DNA from: Campylobacter gracilis
GTDB taxonomy: Bacteria > Campylobacterota > Campylobacteria > Campylobacterales > Campylobacteraceae
Reading direction: 5' to 3'
DNA: 54,360 nucleotides
Assembly: GCF_018374135.1 (NCBI RefSeq)
Contig: NZ_JAHAFS010000017.1
Span: 1-54,360 of the forward strand
Of the stretch, positions 9,115 through 17,859 are shown piece by piece (position 1 is the first letter of the stretch; every line of letters starts with the position of its first letter). The position numbers were made by a program, and so were the translations under genes. The notes under the pieces were generated by a model. The model saw nothing but the letters and a program-made list of their open reading frames with translations. It was not told where the DNA came from and did no database searches.

Positions 9115-10542
9115 ATGGGAAAATTTGTTAATGACGTGAAGGAATTTTTTAAATTTTGCGATGAAAACGAGGTCGAGTTTGTGGATTTTAGATTTACCGA
9201 TCTAAAAGGCACCTGGCACCACGTCGCTTACAACTACAAGCGCCTGCCGAAGGACTTCGCCGATGGAATTCCGTTCGACGCGAGCTCGGTAGCGGCGTGG
9301 CAGCCGATCGATAAATCCGATATGATGCTAAAGCCCGATGTGCAAACGGCGTTTTTGGATCCGTTCACCGCGGACGTTACGATCATCGTCATCTGCGACG
9401 TTTACGACATATACAAAAACGAGCTTTACGAAAAATGCCCGCGCTCTATCGCTAAAAAAGCCGAGCAGTTTCTGCAAACCACAGGTCTTGGAGATACCTG
9501 CTATTTCGGGCCGGAGAATGAGTTTTTCGTTTTCGACGACGTAAAGATCATCGACGATATGAACTGCGCGATGTTTAAGGTGGATACCGAAGAGGGGCAT
9601 TGGAACAGCGGCAAAAACTACAAAGACGGCTTTAATAGCGGTCACCGCCCGGGCGTAAAGGGCGGCTACTTCCCCGTCCAGCCGGTCGATTCGATGGTCG
9701 ATCTACGCGCCGAAATGCTAAAAGTACTCGAGCAGATCGGGCTTGAGACCTTCATCTGCCACCACGAAGTAGCGCAAGGACAGGGCGAGATCGGCGTTAA
9801 ATACGGCACTCTCGTAGAGGCCGCCGACAACGTGCAAAAATATAAATACGTAGTAAAGATGGTCGCGCACCTAAATGGCAAGACCGCAACCTTTATGCCA
9901 AAGCCGCTCTACGGCGATAACGGCAGCGGAATGCACGTGCACCAATCGATCTGGAAAAAGGGCAAAAACACCTTTTACAAAAAGGGCAACTACGCAAATT
10001 TAAGCGACGCGGCGAGGTGGTATATCGGCGGCGTACTAAAGCATGCGCGCAGCGTCGCGGCGTTTACGAACCCGAGCACCAACAGCTACAAGCGTCTGAT
10101 TCCCGGCTTTGAGGCACCGTCCATTCTAACTTATTCGAGCCAAAACCGCTCCGCTTCGATCCGCATCCCTTACGGCAGCGGCGAGCACTCGGTGCGCGCG
10201 GAGATGCGCTTCCCCGATAGCACCGCGTGCCCGTATTTGGCATTTGCGGCGATGCTTATGGCGGGCATCGACGGTATCAAAAACAAAACCGAGCCGGTCG
10301 GGCCGATGGATGAGAATTTATTCAAGCTGCACCTGGATGAGATCCGCGAGCGCGGCATCGAGCAGCTTCCGCACACGCTTCGCGGCAGCCTAGAGGCGGT
10401 GATCCGCGATAATGAGTATCTGCGCCCGATAATGAGCGAGCTTTTTATCGAGACCTATCAGCATTTTAAATTTGAAACTCAGGTTTGGCCTTACGAGGCG
10501 CGCCCTACGCCGTTTGAGTTTGCGACGAATTATTCGTGCTAA
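9115..10542 (+). CDS. glnA: Glutamine synthetase type I, Phe at the adenylylation site
   Basis: Dodecameric glutamine synthetase (475 aa) that makes glutamine from glutamate, ammonia and ATP. It carries FTDLKGTWHHV, PFDASSV, the metal-binding FGPENEFFVFD, EVAQGQGEIG, the ATP-binding region KPLYGDNGSGMHVHQS and NPSTNSYKRLIPGFEAP with NRSASIRIP. In enterobacteria the adenylylated Tyr lies in an NLY motif; here the matching motif is NLF. This fits the lack of adenylylation control reported for H. pylori GlnA. ATG 9115 follows AAAAAGGAAAAA. Confidence 0.98.
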   Translation: MGKFVNDVKEFFKFCDENEVEFVDFRFTDLKGTWHHVAYNYKRLPKDFADGIPFDASSVAAWQPIDKSDMMLKPDVQTAFLDPFTADVTIIVICDVYDIYKNELYEKCPRSIAKKAEQFLQTTGLGDTCYFGPENEFFVFDDVKIIDDMNCAMFKVDTEEGHWNSGKNYKDGFNSGHRPGVKGGYFPVQPVDSMVDLRAEMLKVLEQIGLETFICHHEVAQGQGEIGVKYGTLVEAADNVQKYKYVVKMVAHLNGKTATFMPKPLYGDNGSGMHVHQSIWKKGKNTFYKKGNYANLSDAARWYIGGVLKHARSVAAFTNPSTNSYKRLIPGFEAPSILTYSSQNRSASIRIPYGSGEHSVRAEMRFPDSTACPYLAFAAMLMAGIDGIKNKTEPVGPMDENLFKLHLDEIRERGIEQLPHTLRGSLEAVIRDNEYLRPIMSELFIETYQHFKFETQVWPYEARPTPFEFATNYSC

Positions 10543-10599
10543 GGCTAAATTTTATGCCGCGCCGCCCGGTTTTTACGAGACGGTGCGGCATAGAGCCTT
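10541..10599 (+). terminator. Hairpin after glnA
   Basis: Directly after the glnA stop, nested arms AAGGCT/AGCCTT and ATGCCGC/GCGGCAT (with inner CCG/CGG) can fold into a long hairpin. There is no clear downstream T-run, so termination is likely but not certain. Confidence 0.5.
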
Positions 10600-10668
10600 G
10601 GGATTTTAAAATTTCGCCGCACGCGAACTTTTAAAATTCTACCGCATGCGCGAACTTAAACACAGCCC

Positions 10669-11922
10669 GTGAAGCTTCAACTCTTTTACCGCAAACGTGA
10701 AATTTTATACTTTCTGCTCATTTTGCTTGGAATTTTATCGATAAACTTAGGCGTGAAATTTTATGAATTCAAAGAATTTCGCGCGAAAAACTACGCTTTT
10801 TACGACGCGCAAATTTTAAACGCCTACGCCAAAACGAACGAGCGCGGCCGCACCTACACGGTGCTAAAGCTCAAAACGGCGGATTTCACCCTCTACACGA
10901 CTGCCGGGCTCGGGCGGGAATTTCACCGCTTCGCGCGCGTAAATATCGGCATCGTAACCAAAAACGTAAAATTTTTAGATTTTTTAAAGCAGCGCTTTTA
11001 CGCGCCAAATTTTAAAATCGGAGACGAGCTTGCGCCCTCCGGAGCAAAATGGCGCGCGATAGAATTCGTTCGCGCCCAACACGAAGATGAGATGACGGCG
11101 GATCTTTACTCCGCGCTGTATTTTGCGACCGAAATTTCAAAACCGCTGCGCGTCAGCGTGACGAACTGGGGCATAGCGCACATCATCTCGATCAGCGGCT
11201 TTCATCTGGGCATTATCTTTAGCACTGTCTTTCTACTCGCAATGCCGATATATCGATATTTTCAGGATCGCTACTTTCCGTACCGCAGCGCTAAGCGCGA
11301 TCTTAGCGTCTTTGTGATCGTGCTGATGAGCGGATATCTCTTTGTACTTGATTTTACGCCGAGCTTTCTGCGCTCGCTTGCGATGTGCTGCGTGGGCTTT
11401 TACCTCGCGATGCGAAATTTCTATGTCGTGAAATTTACAAACCTCTTCCTAACGATCGCGCTTCTGCTTGCGTTTTTCCCGCACTTAGCCTTTTCGATCG
11501 GATTTTATTTCTCCTGTCTGGGCGTACTGTATATTTTCCTCTACCTGCACCACTTCGCGCCTAAATTTAAGCTCTGGCAAAACGTCATACTTTTCAATCT
11601 CTACGTTTGGCTCAGCATGAACGCGGCGGTCTATTATTTCTTCCCGACCGCTTCGCTGCAGCAGCTTAGCGTAATGCCGCTGGGATACGTTTTCGTGATC
11701 TTTTATCCGCTAAGCATATTTTTGCATCTATTCGGGCTCGGCGGCGCGCTCGATACGCCGCTGCTTGCGTTTTTAAATTTCGCACTTCCGAGCTTTCAGG
11801 CGCAAATTCCGCCGCTTCTTTTCGCGCTCGCAAACATCTGCGCGCTCGCTGCGATAAAGCTTCGCTACGCAGCGCTTGGCTGCGCGATAATCGGAATTTC
11901 GCCGATATTTTTTATAACGTAG
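10669..11922 (+). CDS. ComEC/Rec2-type DNA uptake channel protein
   Basis: Multi-pass inner-membrane protein (417 aa) of the ComEC/Rec2 family, which carries single-stranded DNA into the cytoplasm during natural transformation. It starts with a membrane segment (LLILLGILSINLG), has a soluble OB-like part, then the competence-domain core WGIAHIISISGFHLGI followed by about seven hydrophobic helices. The C-terminal beta-lactamase-like domain of long ComEC forms is absent, as in other Campylobacterota. The start is GTG 10669 without a strong ribosome binding site, so it is less certain. Presence of this gene is relevant to the RAATTY-rich tracts. Confidence 0.88.
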   Translation: MKLQLFYRKREILYFLLILLGILSINLGVKFYEFKEFRAKNYAFYDAQILNAYAKTNERGRTYTVLKLKTADFTLYTTAGLGREFHRFARVNIGIVTKNVKFLDFLKQRFYAPNFKIGDELAPSGAKWRAIEFVRAQHEDEMTADLYSALYFATEISKPLRVSVTNWGIAHIISISGFHLGIIFSTVFLLAMPIYRYFQDRYFPYRSAKRDLSVFVIVLMSGYLFVLDFTPSFLRSLAMCCVGFYLAMRNFYVVKFTNLFLTIALLLAFFPHLAFSIGFYFSCLGVLYIFLYLHHFAPKFKLWQNVILFNLYVWLSMNAAVYYFFPTASLQQLSVMPLGYVFVIFYPLSIFLHLFGLGGALDTPLLAFLNFALPSFQAQIPPLLFALANICALAAIKLRYAALGCAIIGISPIFFIT

Positions 11923-12001
11923 CGCGCGAAAATTCCAATGGGAATTTTATCCGTTGGAATTTTATGCTAAAATCGCGCTTCAAATCTCACAAAGGATCAA
12001 A

Positions 12002-12292
12002 ATGTTTATTGCAAACCTCACTTACGTTAAAGAAATTAGCGAAATCGATCGCTTCATCAACGAACACAACGCATTTTTGGATAAATTTTTCGCGGCAGAT
12101 AAATTTATCTGCTCGGGGCGCAAAGTCCCTCGCACCGGCGGCATCATCTTAATCAACGCCAAAGACCGCGCGGAGCTTGATGAGATCATCGCGCAAGATC
12201 CGTTCTTTCAAAACGGCGTCGCAAAATACGAGATCATAGAATTTGCGCCGACGAAATTTGCGCCCGAATTTTGGCGACTTTTCGGCGAATAG
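12002..12292 (+). CDS. YciI-like protein
   Basis: A 96-residue protein of the YCII-related family (ferredoxin-like fold; some members are proposed to be small-molecule enzymes). It shows MFIANLTYVK, a HNAFLDKFFAADKFICSG segment with the conserved His, a PRTGGIILINAK strand and QDPFFQNGVAKYEIIEF. I start it at ATG 12002, just after AAAGGATC, rather than at an upstream in-frame codon at 11954. Function unknown. Confidence 0.85.
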   Translation: MFIANLTYVKEISEIDRFINEHNAFLDKFFAADKFICSGRKVPRTGGIILINAKDRAELDEIIAQDPFFQNGVAKYEIIEFAPTKFAPEFWRLFGE

Positions 12293-12466
12293 ACGGCGCG
12301 GGTTAAATTTTAAAATTTACGCGCTCAAATACGCCTCTGAAATTTAGCCGTTTTGCGTGCGAGATGAAATTTTAACCCGAATTAAAAACCGAAACGCGGC
12401 GGTAAATTTAGATAAGCTTAAAAAAACCTAAATTATGCAAAAACGGCTAAATTTAAAGGAGATCGG

Positions 12467-13224
12467 GTGCTGATAAAACTGCGGCTCGCAACGCCGCAAG
12501 ATGCGGATGCGCTGCTTAAAATTTACGCGCCTTACGCAAAGCAAACGGCGATCAGCTTTGAATACGACGTGCCCAGCGCTGCGGAATTTGCGGGGCGCAT
12601 CGAGCAAACGCTACACAGATCCACCTATCTGCTCGCTTACGTAAGCAATGAGGCGGCATGCGCGAACGACGAACGGAATGAAAATTTTAAAATTTCTGCG
12701 AGCGCGGCGGGCGCAGGGAGTGAAATTTTGCCCGCAAACGAGGCGCAAAATTGCGCAAGCAGTGCGGCGAAGCAAAAGCCTCGGCAAAACAAAGCGGCGT
12801 AAATTTAAAACTCGGACAAATCCTCGGCTACGCTTACGCTTCGGCTTTCAAAGAGCGCGCGGCATACGATTGGTCGGCGGAGAGCTCGGTTTATGTATCG
12901 CAAAACACGCGCGCTTTTGGTATCGGCAGGCTACTCTACGAAGCGCTACAGCGCGCGCTCAAGGCTCAAAATATCGCAAACATGAACGCTTGCATCGCTT
13001 GCGGAGATGACGAATATCTAAACGACGCGAGCGCGCGGTTTCACGAGCGCATGGGCTTTCGCTTCGTCGGTAAATTCGAGCGCTGCGCCTATAAATTCGG
13101 CCGCTGGTACGATATGGCGTGGATGCAAAAGCCGATCGGCGAGCATCTGCAAAATCAGCCTGCGATGAGGCCTTTCGCGCGCTTTAGAGATGAAATTTGC
13201 GCGAGCGCGGGCATTGAAATTTAA
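12467..13224 (+). pseudogene. GNAT N-acetyltransferase (Pat/YncA type), frameshifted within a low-complexity insert
   Basis: Two frames together encode one acetyltransferase of the phosphinothricin-acetyltransferase-like family. The first part (GTG 12467, LRLATPQDADALLKIYAPYA, FEYDVP, TYLLAYV) ends at a stop at 12800. The second part continues in another frame from about 12780 (GQILGYAYAS, FKERAAYDWS, the acetyl-CoA loop ARFHERMGFRFVGKFE, WYDMAWMQK). Between strands LLAY and GQILGYAYA, where homologues have only a few residues, lie about 55 residues of Ala/Ser/Asn/Lys-rich insert (DNA about 12640-12815). The frame changes inside it. Either the gene is broken or the assembly has a 1-nt error there. 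Confidence 0.7.
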
Positions 13225-13239
13225 TTTAAAGGAAAAACT

Positions 13240-14127
13240 TTGACCCATTTTATCATTGACGACGAAAATATCGACGTAGATAATATCTTCGACGTCGTAA
13301 ATCTCAAAGAGGGCGACGAGCTAAATATCGTCTCCAACACCGCCAAAAAGATCGGCGCCTTGACCCTTGCGCGCCTATCGAAGATGGGCGTTAGCATAGG
13401 CGAGGTCTTTACAATCGGCAAGCAAAGAAAGGACTTCGCCGATAAGATCATCGTGTTTTTGATGGGCAAGCTCTGCGGGCAGGAGGGCAAGATCGGCATC
13501 GTCAGCAACGACAAATTTTACGACGACGTGATAGAATTCTTTAACAATCTAAACTACCGCAAAAATCCGAAATTTGAAAAGATCAGTCTAACCTCGCATG
13601 CCGCAGGAGCGGGCACAAAACAAAGCAAAACAAGCGGCGCGGCGGAGAAAAAAGCCCAAAAAGCGGAGCCGAAAGCTACAAAGCAGGAGTCAAAACCTCA
13701 AAAGCAATGGGTAAAACCCGCAAAACAAGAATCTAAAACCGCGAAGCAGGAGCCGAAGGCTGCACAACAGGAACAAAAGGCTGCAAATTCTAAAATCGCC
13801 AAAGCGGACATTGCCGCGGCGAAGGCGCTGATCCCGCAGTGCGTGAGCCTGCAAGCCCTCTATGCCGCGTGCGTCGCAAAGCTCGGCAGAGCCAAGGGCT
13901 GCGAGGTCTACCGCGAGATCAAGGATGGCGCGCGGACGCGATACGCGAGCATCGCCTACGATAGCGACCTAAAAGACGGCGCCGTAAGGCGAAACGCGAT
14001 CAAGCTCTACCGTGAAAGCGGCGGCGATATGGCGGAATTTCACAATAAGCTGACGAGCGAATACAAACACGCGGGGCCTGAAATTTATAAAGAATTTAAA
14101 GAAAAACTCGTCGGAAAGATGATCTAA
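13240..14127 (+). CDS. PIN/NYN-like domain protein with Lys/Gln-rich linker
   Basis: A 295-residue protein. Residues 1-115 (FIIDDENIDVDNI, DELNIVSNTAKKIGA, IVFLMGKLCGQ, GIVSNDKFYDDVIEFF) resemble PIN/NYN-like nuclease domains, with the acidic DDEN near the start and the SNDKFYDD motif. Residues about 120-190 are a linker of Lys/Gln/Glu/Ala repeats (KQES, KQEP). The rest is a small helical domain I do not recognise. The start is TTG 13240 behind AAAGGA. Nuclease function is inferred from motif shape only. Confidence 0.6.
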   Translation: MTHFIIDDENIDVDNIFDVVNLKEGDELNIVSNTAKKIGALTLARLSKMGVSIGEVFTIGKQRKDFADKIIVFLMGKLCGQEGKIGIVSNDKFYDDVIEFFNNLNYRKNPKFEKISLTSHAAGAGTKQSKTSGAAEKKAQKAEPKATKQESKPQKQWVKPAKQESKTAKQEPKAAQQEQKAANSKIAKADIAAAKALIPQCVSLQALYAACVAKLGRAKGCEVYREIKDGARTRYASIAYDSDLKDGAVRRNAIKLYRESGGDMAEFHNKLTSEYKHAGPEIYKEFKEKLVGKMI

Positions 14128-14763
14128 ACGCTTTGGACGAGTGGCTGGATACGATAGACAGTCGCTATGCAATAGCCGGCACAATCGTATGTCGCGTTAT
14201 GATAAATATGAGGCGTGTCACATGTAGCATAAAATAGCGAATTAAGCGGTAGTTTTATATAGAAAACGGCAGATTTGACATAAAAATTGTTTATTCGAAG
14301 CGCAGCAGGTTAGCCTAGTAGCTAAAGTCCCTACCCGATGCGTGCAGTGAGCTGAAAACGAGTAACGCGAGTGTGACGAAAAATCAACAATCAAAAAAGT
14401 ACTCGGATAGTTTATGGCTACGCGGCAATATACTAGCGAAATGTAATGTTTGTAAACGAAGCGCAAATTTAGAGGCATACTATTTATATAGTACTCGCTG
14501 TTTGCGAAACACACGAGATACAGCGCGCACGTGCTATCGATAGAATACGCCTTGAGCTTGCCGCTGCCCTCAAATTTTTAATTTCTTAACCTGCGTCGCG
14601 GTTAAAATTTTAGCTATTTTATACCCTTATTATACAAAAAGTTATACATTTTTTACGTAAATTATTATAAATCAGAATGAATTAATATAAATTGAAAATA
14701 GCTTCAAAGCGCCTTAGTATCGGTAGCTAGTAAATGATTTTATATTGATATAAAAATAAGTGG
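14128..14763. other. Long spacer without a supported gene
   Basis: About 635 bp between the PIN-like gene and the tRNA cluster. It is AT-rich toward the right. One 90-codon minus-strand frame (14242-14514) is open, but it has no convincing ribosome binding site, no domain and odd composition. No tRNA, hairpin terminator or IS end could be recognised. Confidence 0.5.
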
Positions 14764-14839
14764 TGGTGTCCTGCGTTGGATTCGAACCAACGACCCCCTC
14801 ATTAAAAGTGAGATGCTCTACCTACTGAGCTAGCAAGAC
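14764..14839 (-). tRNA. tRNA-Lys (anticodon TTT)
   Basis: 76-nt cloverleaf. Acceptor GTCTTGC pairs with GCAGGAC, the anticodon loop is CTTTTAA with TTT, the T-loop TTCGAAT is standard, and CCA is encoded. Last of three tandem minus-strand tRNAs. Confidence 0.97.
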
Positions 14840-14850
14840 ATCGTAAGAAG

Positions 14851-14927
14851 TGGCGCGACGAATGGGGCTCGAACCCACGACCTCCGCCGTGACAGGGCGG
14901 CATTCTAACCAGCTGAACTACCGTCGC
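14851..14927 (-). tRNA. tRNA-Asp (anticodon GTC)
   Basis: 77-nt cloverleaf. Acceptor GCGACGG pairs with TCGTCGC, discriminator G, anticodon stem CCGCC/GGCGG with loop CTGTCAC, T-loop TTCGAGC, CCA encoded. Confidence 0.97.
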
Positions 14928-14987
14928 ACCAAAAATTACACTCGCAACGCAAGTGCCAAAGAAGTATGAAATCCAAGGATTTCAAAA

Positions 14988-15063
14988 TGGTGGTCGCTGT
15001 AGGGATCGAACCTGCGACATCCACCTTGTAAGGGTGGCGCTCTACCAGCTGAGCTAAGCGACC
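14988..15063 (-). tRNA. tRNA-Val (anticodon TAC)
   Basis: 76-nt cloverleaf. Acceptor GGTCGCT pairs with AGCGACC, anticodon stem CCACC/GGTGG with loop CTTACAA, T-loop TTCGATC, CCA encoded. First gene of the Val-Asp-Lys unit. Confidence 0.97.
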
Positions 15064-15087
15064 GTTTGGGCTCAAAAAAGAAATGTG

Positions 15088-15093
15088 ATTATA
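15088..15093 (-). promoter_or_regulatory. -10 box for the tRNA Val-Asp-Lys unit
   Basis: A perfect TATAAT on the minus strand, 25 nt upstream of the tRNA-Val 5' end, in AT-rich sequence typical of Campylobacter sigma-70 promoters. Confidence 0.6.
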
Positions 15094-15191
15094 TATACAA
15101 TATGATTAATTTTCACTTAAACAATGGCTAAAAAACCCAAATTGTGCTATACTTGCGACATAAAATTTTATCAAAGGCTCGGTAAATTTAG

Positions 15192-15779
15192 ATGAAAAAG
15201 TTGGTTTTCGCCCTGTTTTTAGCGCTTCAAGCCCCCGCTTACTCGCCGAACGAGATCGTAAACGCCATCACAGCAGTAGCGCAAAACGAAGGAGTAAAGC
15301 CCGAAATTTTATACACCATCGTCAAAATCGAAAGCGACTTCGAGCCCTACACGATCTCCTTTTTGACGAACAAAGCAAATGCCGATTATTTCGCCGGCCT
15401 GCGCAATCAAAATATCCGTATCAAAACGAGCAACTACAGCCTAAATTCCAGCAAATGGGTCGTTACGATAATACCGGCAAACGAAATTTACGCCGTGCAG
15501 ATCGCCAAGTACTTGTATGAGGACGGCTTTAGCATCGACGTAGGACTCGGGCAGCTAAACGCTGTAAATTTCAGCCAAAATGAGATCGATTATATATTCA
15601 ACCCGATGTATAATCTCACCAAATGCGCCAAGATCCTGCGCAAATGCTGGAACGCCAAAAATAAAAATATAAAAGACACGATCGAGTGCTACAACTACGG
15701 CATGCGAAAACGCTACTCAAACCCTTACTACAAACGCTTTTACGAGCATTACGAGAAATTTTTCGGCAAGCCCTATTAA
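15192..15779 (+). CDS. Secreted lytic transglycosylase-like (SLT) protein
   Basis: A 195-residue protein with a signal peptide (MKKLVFALFLALQAPAYS) and a lysozyme-like SLT fold of the VirB1 kind: EILYTIVKIESDFEPYTI with the catalytic Glu, VGLGQLNAVN in place of the GLMQ motif, and CYNYG near the C-terminus. Such enzymes open peptidoglycan for envelope machines. A TATACT -10 box lies at 15148-15153. No secretion or pilus genes are adjacent, so the partner is unknown. Confidence 0.8.
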   Translation: MKKLVFALFLALQAPAYSPNEIVNAITAVAQNEGVKPEILYTIVKIESDFEPYTISFLTNKANADYFAGLRNQNIRIKTSNYSLNSSKWVVTIIPANEIYAVQIAKYLYEDGFSIDVGLGQLNAVNFSQNEIDYIFNPMYNLTKCAKILRKCWNAKNKNIKDTIECYNYGMRKRYSNPYYKRFYEHYEKFFGKPY

Positions 15780-15830
15780 GAGTTAGTAAAATTTCGCTAA
15801 AATCGCGCAAATTTTAAAAAAGGATATTTC

Positions 15831-16979
15831 ATGATACTGATCGCAGGACCCTGCGTGATCGAAAGTCGCGAGCTAATAATGAAAGTCGCGGAAAGTTTGC
15901 GCAAATTTAACGAAATGAGCGGGGTGGAATTTTACTTCAAAAGCAGCTTCGATAAAGCCAACCGCACCAGCATCTCAAGCTTCCGCGGCCCGGGGCTTGA
16001 GCGCGGCTGCGAAATTTTAGCCGAGGTAAAGGAAAAATTCGGCTATAAAATTTTAACCGACATCCACGAAAGCTACCAGGCAGAGCCCGCCGCGCGCGTC
16101 GCCGATGTGCTACAAATACCCGCGTTTTTGTGCCGCCAAACCGACCTGCTCGTCGCCGCAGCCAATACACAGGCGGTAATAAATATCAAAAAAGGTCAGT
16201 TTCTATCACCGCAGGCGATGAAACATAGCGTCGAAAAGGTACTGCAAACCCGCAGTGCACGGGCTTATACCCCGCAAAGCGGCGCGGCATCTAGCGATAC
16301 AAAGGCCGCTCAAAACAGCGCCTGCTCCGACGATGCCGAAATTCGCTGCGTGCAAAGCGGCGCTCAAAGTAATACAGATAGCGGATATTCGGTGCTAGGT
16401 GCGCAAAATTCTTGCGGCGCACAGTCGGGCGCACAAAATTTTATTTATACTTGCGGCGCTAAAAGCGGTGCCGAAAATGCTGCTAAAGGTACGGCGACGC
16501 CTTGTGCTGCACAAAGCGATAACAAAAGCGAAGCGCAAGGCGCCTTGCAGCCAAACTTCTCTCATACTCGCAACGCGCAAGACAGCTCGATAAGTGCCTC
16601 GCAGCCAAGCAGCGAAGGTATGCACGATCTGGCGCGCCGTTACGGCGTTTGGCTCACCGAGCGCGGCAGTACCTTCGGCTACGGAAATTTGATCGTCGAT
16701 ATGCGCTCGCTGCCGATTATGCGCGAGTTTGCGCCGGTCATTTTCGACGCGACGCACAGCGTGCAGATGCCTAGTATCGGCGCTACGAGCGGCGGCGACT
16801 CGCGCTTCGTGCCGTACCTCGCGCGAGCGGCGGCGGCCGTGGGCGTGGACGGCTTTTTTTACGAAACGCATCCCGATCCAGCCCATGCGCTTTCGGATGG
16901 GCCGAATATGCTAAATTTGCAGCAGCTAGAGCGCGTCGTAGCCCAGACGCTTGCAATTCAAAAAGCGCTCGGATTTTAG
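15831..16979 (+). CDS. kdsA: KDO-8-phosphate synthase KdsA with a 120-residue insert
   Basis: Condenses arabinose 5-phosphate and PEP to Kdo-8-phosphate for LPS. Core motifs are IAGPCVIES, YFKSSFDKANRTS, GPGLERGCEIL, LTDIHE, IPAFLCRQTDLL, INIKKGQFLSP, then WLTERGSTFGYGNLIVDMR, DATHSVQMPS and FFYETHPDPAHALSDGPN. The family length is about 270, but this ORF has 382 residues. Residues about 142-263 (DNA 16254-16619) are a Ser/Ala/Gln/Asn-rich insert with units such as GAQNS, GAQS and GAQNF, placed between VLQTR and the GVWLTERG loop. The frame is intact on both sides. It supplies the substrate used later by KdtA. Confidence 0.95.
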   Translation: MILIAGPCVIESRELIMKVAESLRKFNEMSGVEFYFKSSFDKANRTSISSFRGPGLERGCEILAEVKEKFGYKILTDIHESYQAEPAARVADVLQIPAFLCRQTDLLVAAANTQAVINIKKGQFLSPQAMKHSVEKVLQTRSARAYTPQSGAASSDTKAAQNSACSDDAEIRCVQSGAQSNTDSGYSVLGAQNSCGAQSGAQNFIYTCGAKSGAENAAKGTATPCAAQSDNKSEAQGALQPNFSHTRNAQDSSISASQPSSEGMHDLARRYGVWLTERGSTFGYGNLIVDMRSLPIMREFAPVIFDATHSVQMPSIGATSGGDSRFVPYLARAAAAVGVDGFFYETHPDPAHALSDGPNMLNLQQLERVVAQTLAIQKALGF

Positions 16980-17016
16980 CTCGCGATACCTCGGATTAAT
17001 TTTATACTCATGATTG

Positions 17017-17052
17017 ATGCTCACGAATTTTGCGCTTAAAATTCGTGAGCAT
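17017..17052. terminator. Perfect 15-bp inverted repeat after kdsA
   Basis: ATGCTCACGAATTTT and its exact complement flank a GCGCTT loop, 37 nt after the kdsA stop. The T-rich inner arm and position suggest a bidirectional terminator between kdsA and the convergent darTG cassette. No trailing T-run. Confidence 0.55.
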
Positions 17053-17438
17053 GGCTCTATCTCGCAAAATTTCCCTATCTTTAATTTCATATTTTTAGAC
17101 TAAATTTAAGTAAAAATTCAGGGGACGTATAATGTACTTCTATTTTATTCCAAAAGGTACGAAACGGATTGTCAAATCAATCTCGCAAAGGGCAGAAAGA
17201 CAGTCGCTAAGACTATTAAAACGCTAGATCACTTCTATCATTCATTTTATATGATCAAAAGGCGCAGAAATTTTAGGCAGGGTGCTGAAATAGAGCTCGC
17301 GGCGAGCCTTTACGTAAATATTTTAGAATTTTGTAATTAGCCATTTTGCAACTACAAAAGCACGCAAAATTCTAAAATCACTAGATAAAATTTATAAATT
17401 TTGTCACCGTAAATGCAGCTGAATGCTTTATCGGCTAT
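17053..17438. other. Spacer with a possible decayed reading frame
   Basis: Between the hairpin and the darTG cassette. A plus-strand frame from about 17106 to 17339 is open but has no start codon; it reads LFYSKRYETDC ... KTIKTLDHFYHSF ... and might be a remnant of a mobile-element protein, which I cannot identify. Otherwise nothing. Confidence 0.25.
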
Positions 17439-17849
17439 CTAATTTTTTATAGTAACATCCGCGTCTATGCCTCCTCTTATATAATTATCATCTATTTTTC
17501 TTATGTAATCGATCTTGTCAATGCTTATTGTTGCCGGAACATCTGTATCTAAATAAAATCTAACTTTTTTGTCGGAGCTGTAAGGATATTCTACGTAATG
17601 CACACAGACCCCAAACAATATAATAGCTATCATTAATAACGATATCGCGGTTATGCCACTAAAGGCTAGTTTTAATAATCTTTCGATATCTCCTCCGTTA
17701 AAAGAAACTTTCTCTTTTATTGCAACTTTCTTTTCAGGGATAAATTCTTTGCTATTTTCAGATTTACTTTTGGGTACAAGTAGCGTAAGGACTATGAATA
17801 GTAATATCAATGCGGTTATACTGCTAAAAATCGCCGTTGATTTCTCCAT
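17439..17849 (-). CDS. Unknown two-helix membrane protein, third gene of the darTG cassette
   Basis: A 136-residue protein I do not recognise. It has two clear membrane helices (about residues 7-28, ITALILLFIVLTLLV, and 63-86, ITAISLLMIAIILFG) separated by a charged loop, then a soluble C-terminal domain of about 50 residues. ATG 17849 follows AAAGGAGA and lies 10 nt after the antitoxin stop, so it is translated from the same operon. AT-rich like its two upstream neighbours and unlike the rest of the window. An in-frame start further upstream would overlap the antitoxin gene. Confidence 0.7.
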   Translation of the reverse strand: MEKSTAIFSSITALILLFIVLTLLVPKSKSENSKEFIPEKKVAIKEKVSFNGGDIERLLKLAFSGITAISLLMIAIILFGVCVHYVEYPYSSDKKVRFYLDTDVPATISIDKIDYIRKIDDNYIRGGIDADVTIKN

Positions 17850-17859
17850 ATTTTCTCCT

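Noticed and set aside
14242..14514. 90-codon minus-strand ORF in the spacer before the tRNAs
   Set aside because: No ribosome binding site, domain or plausible composition; the spacer is open by chance as far as I can see.
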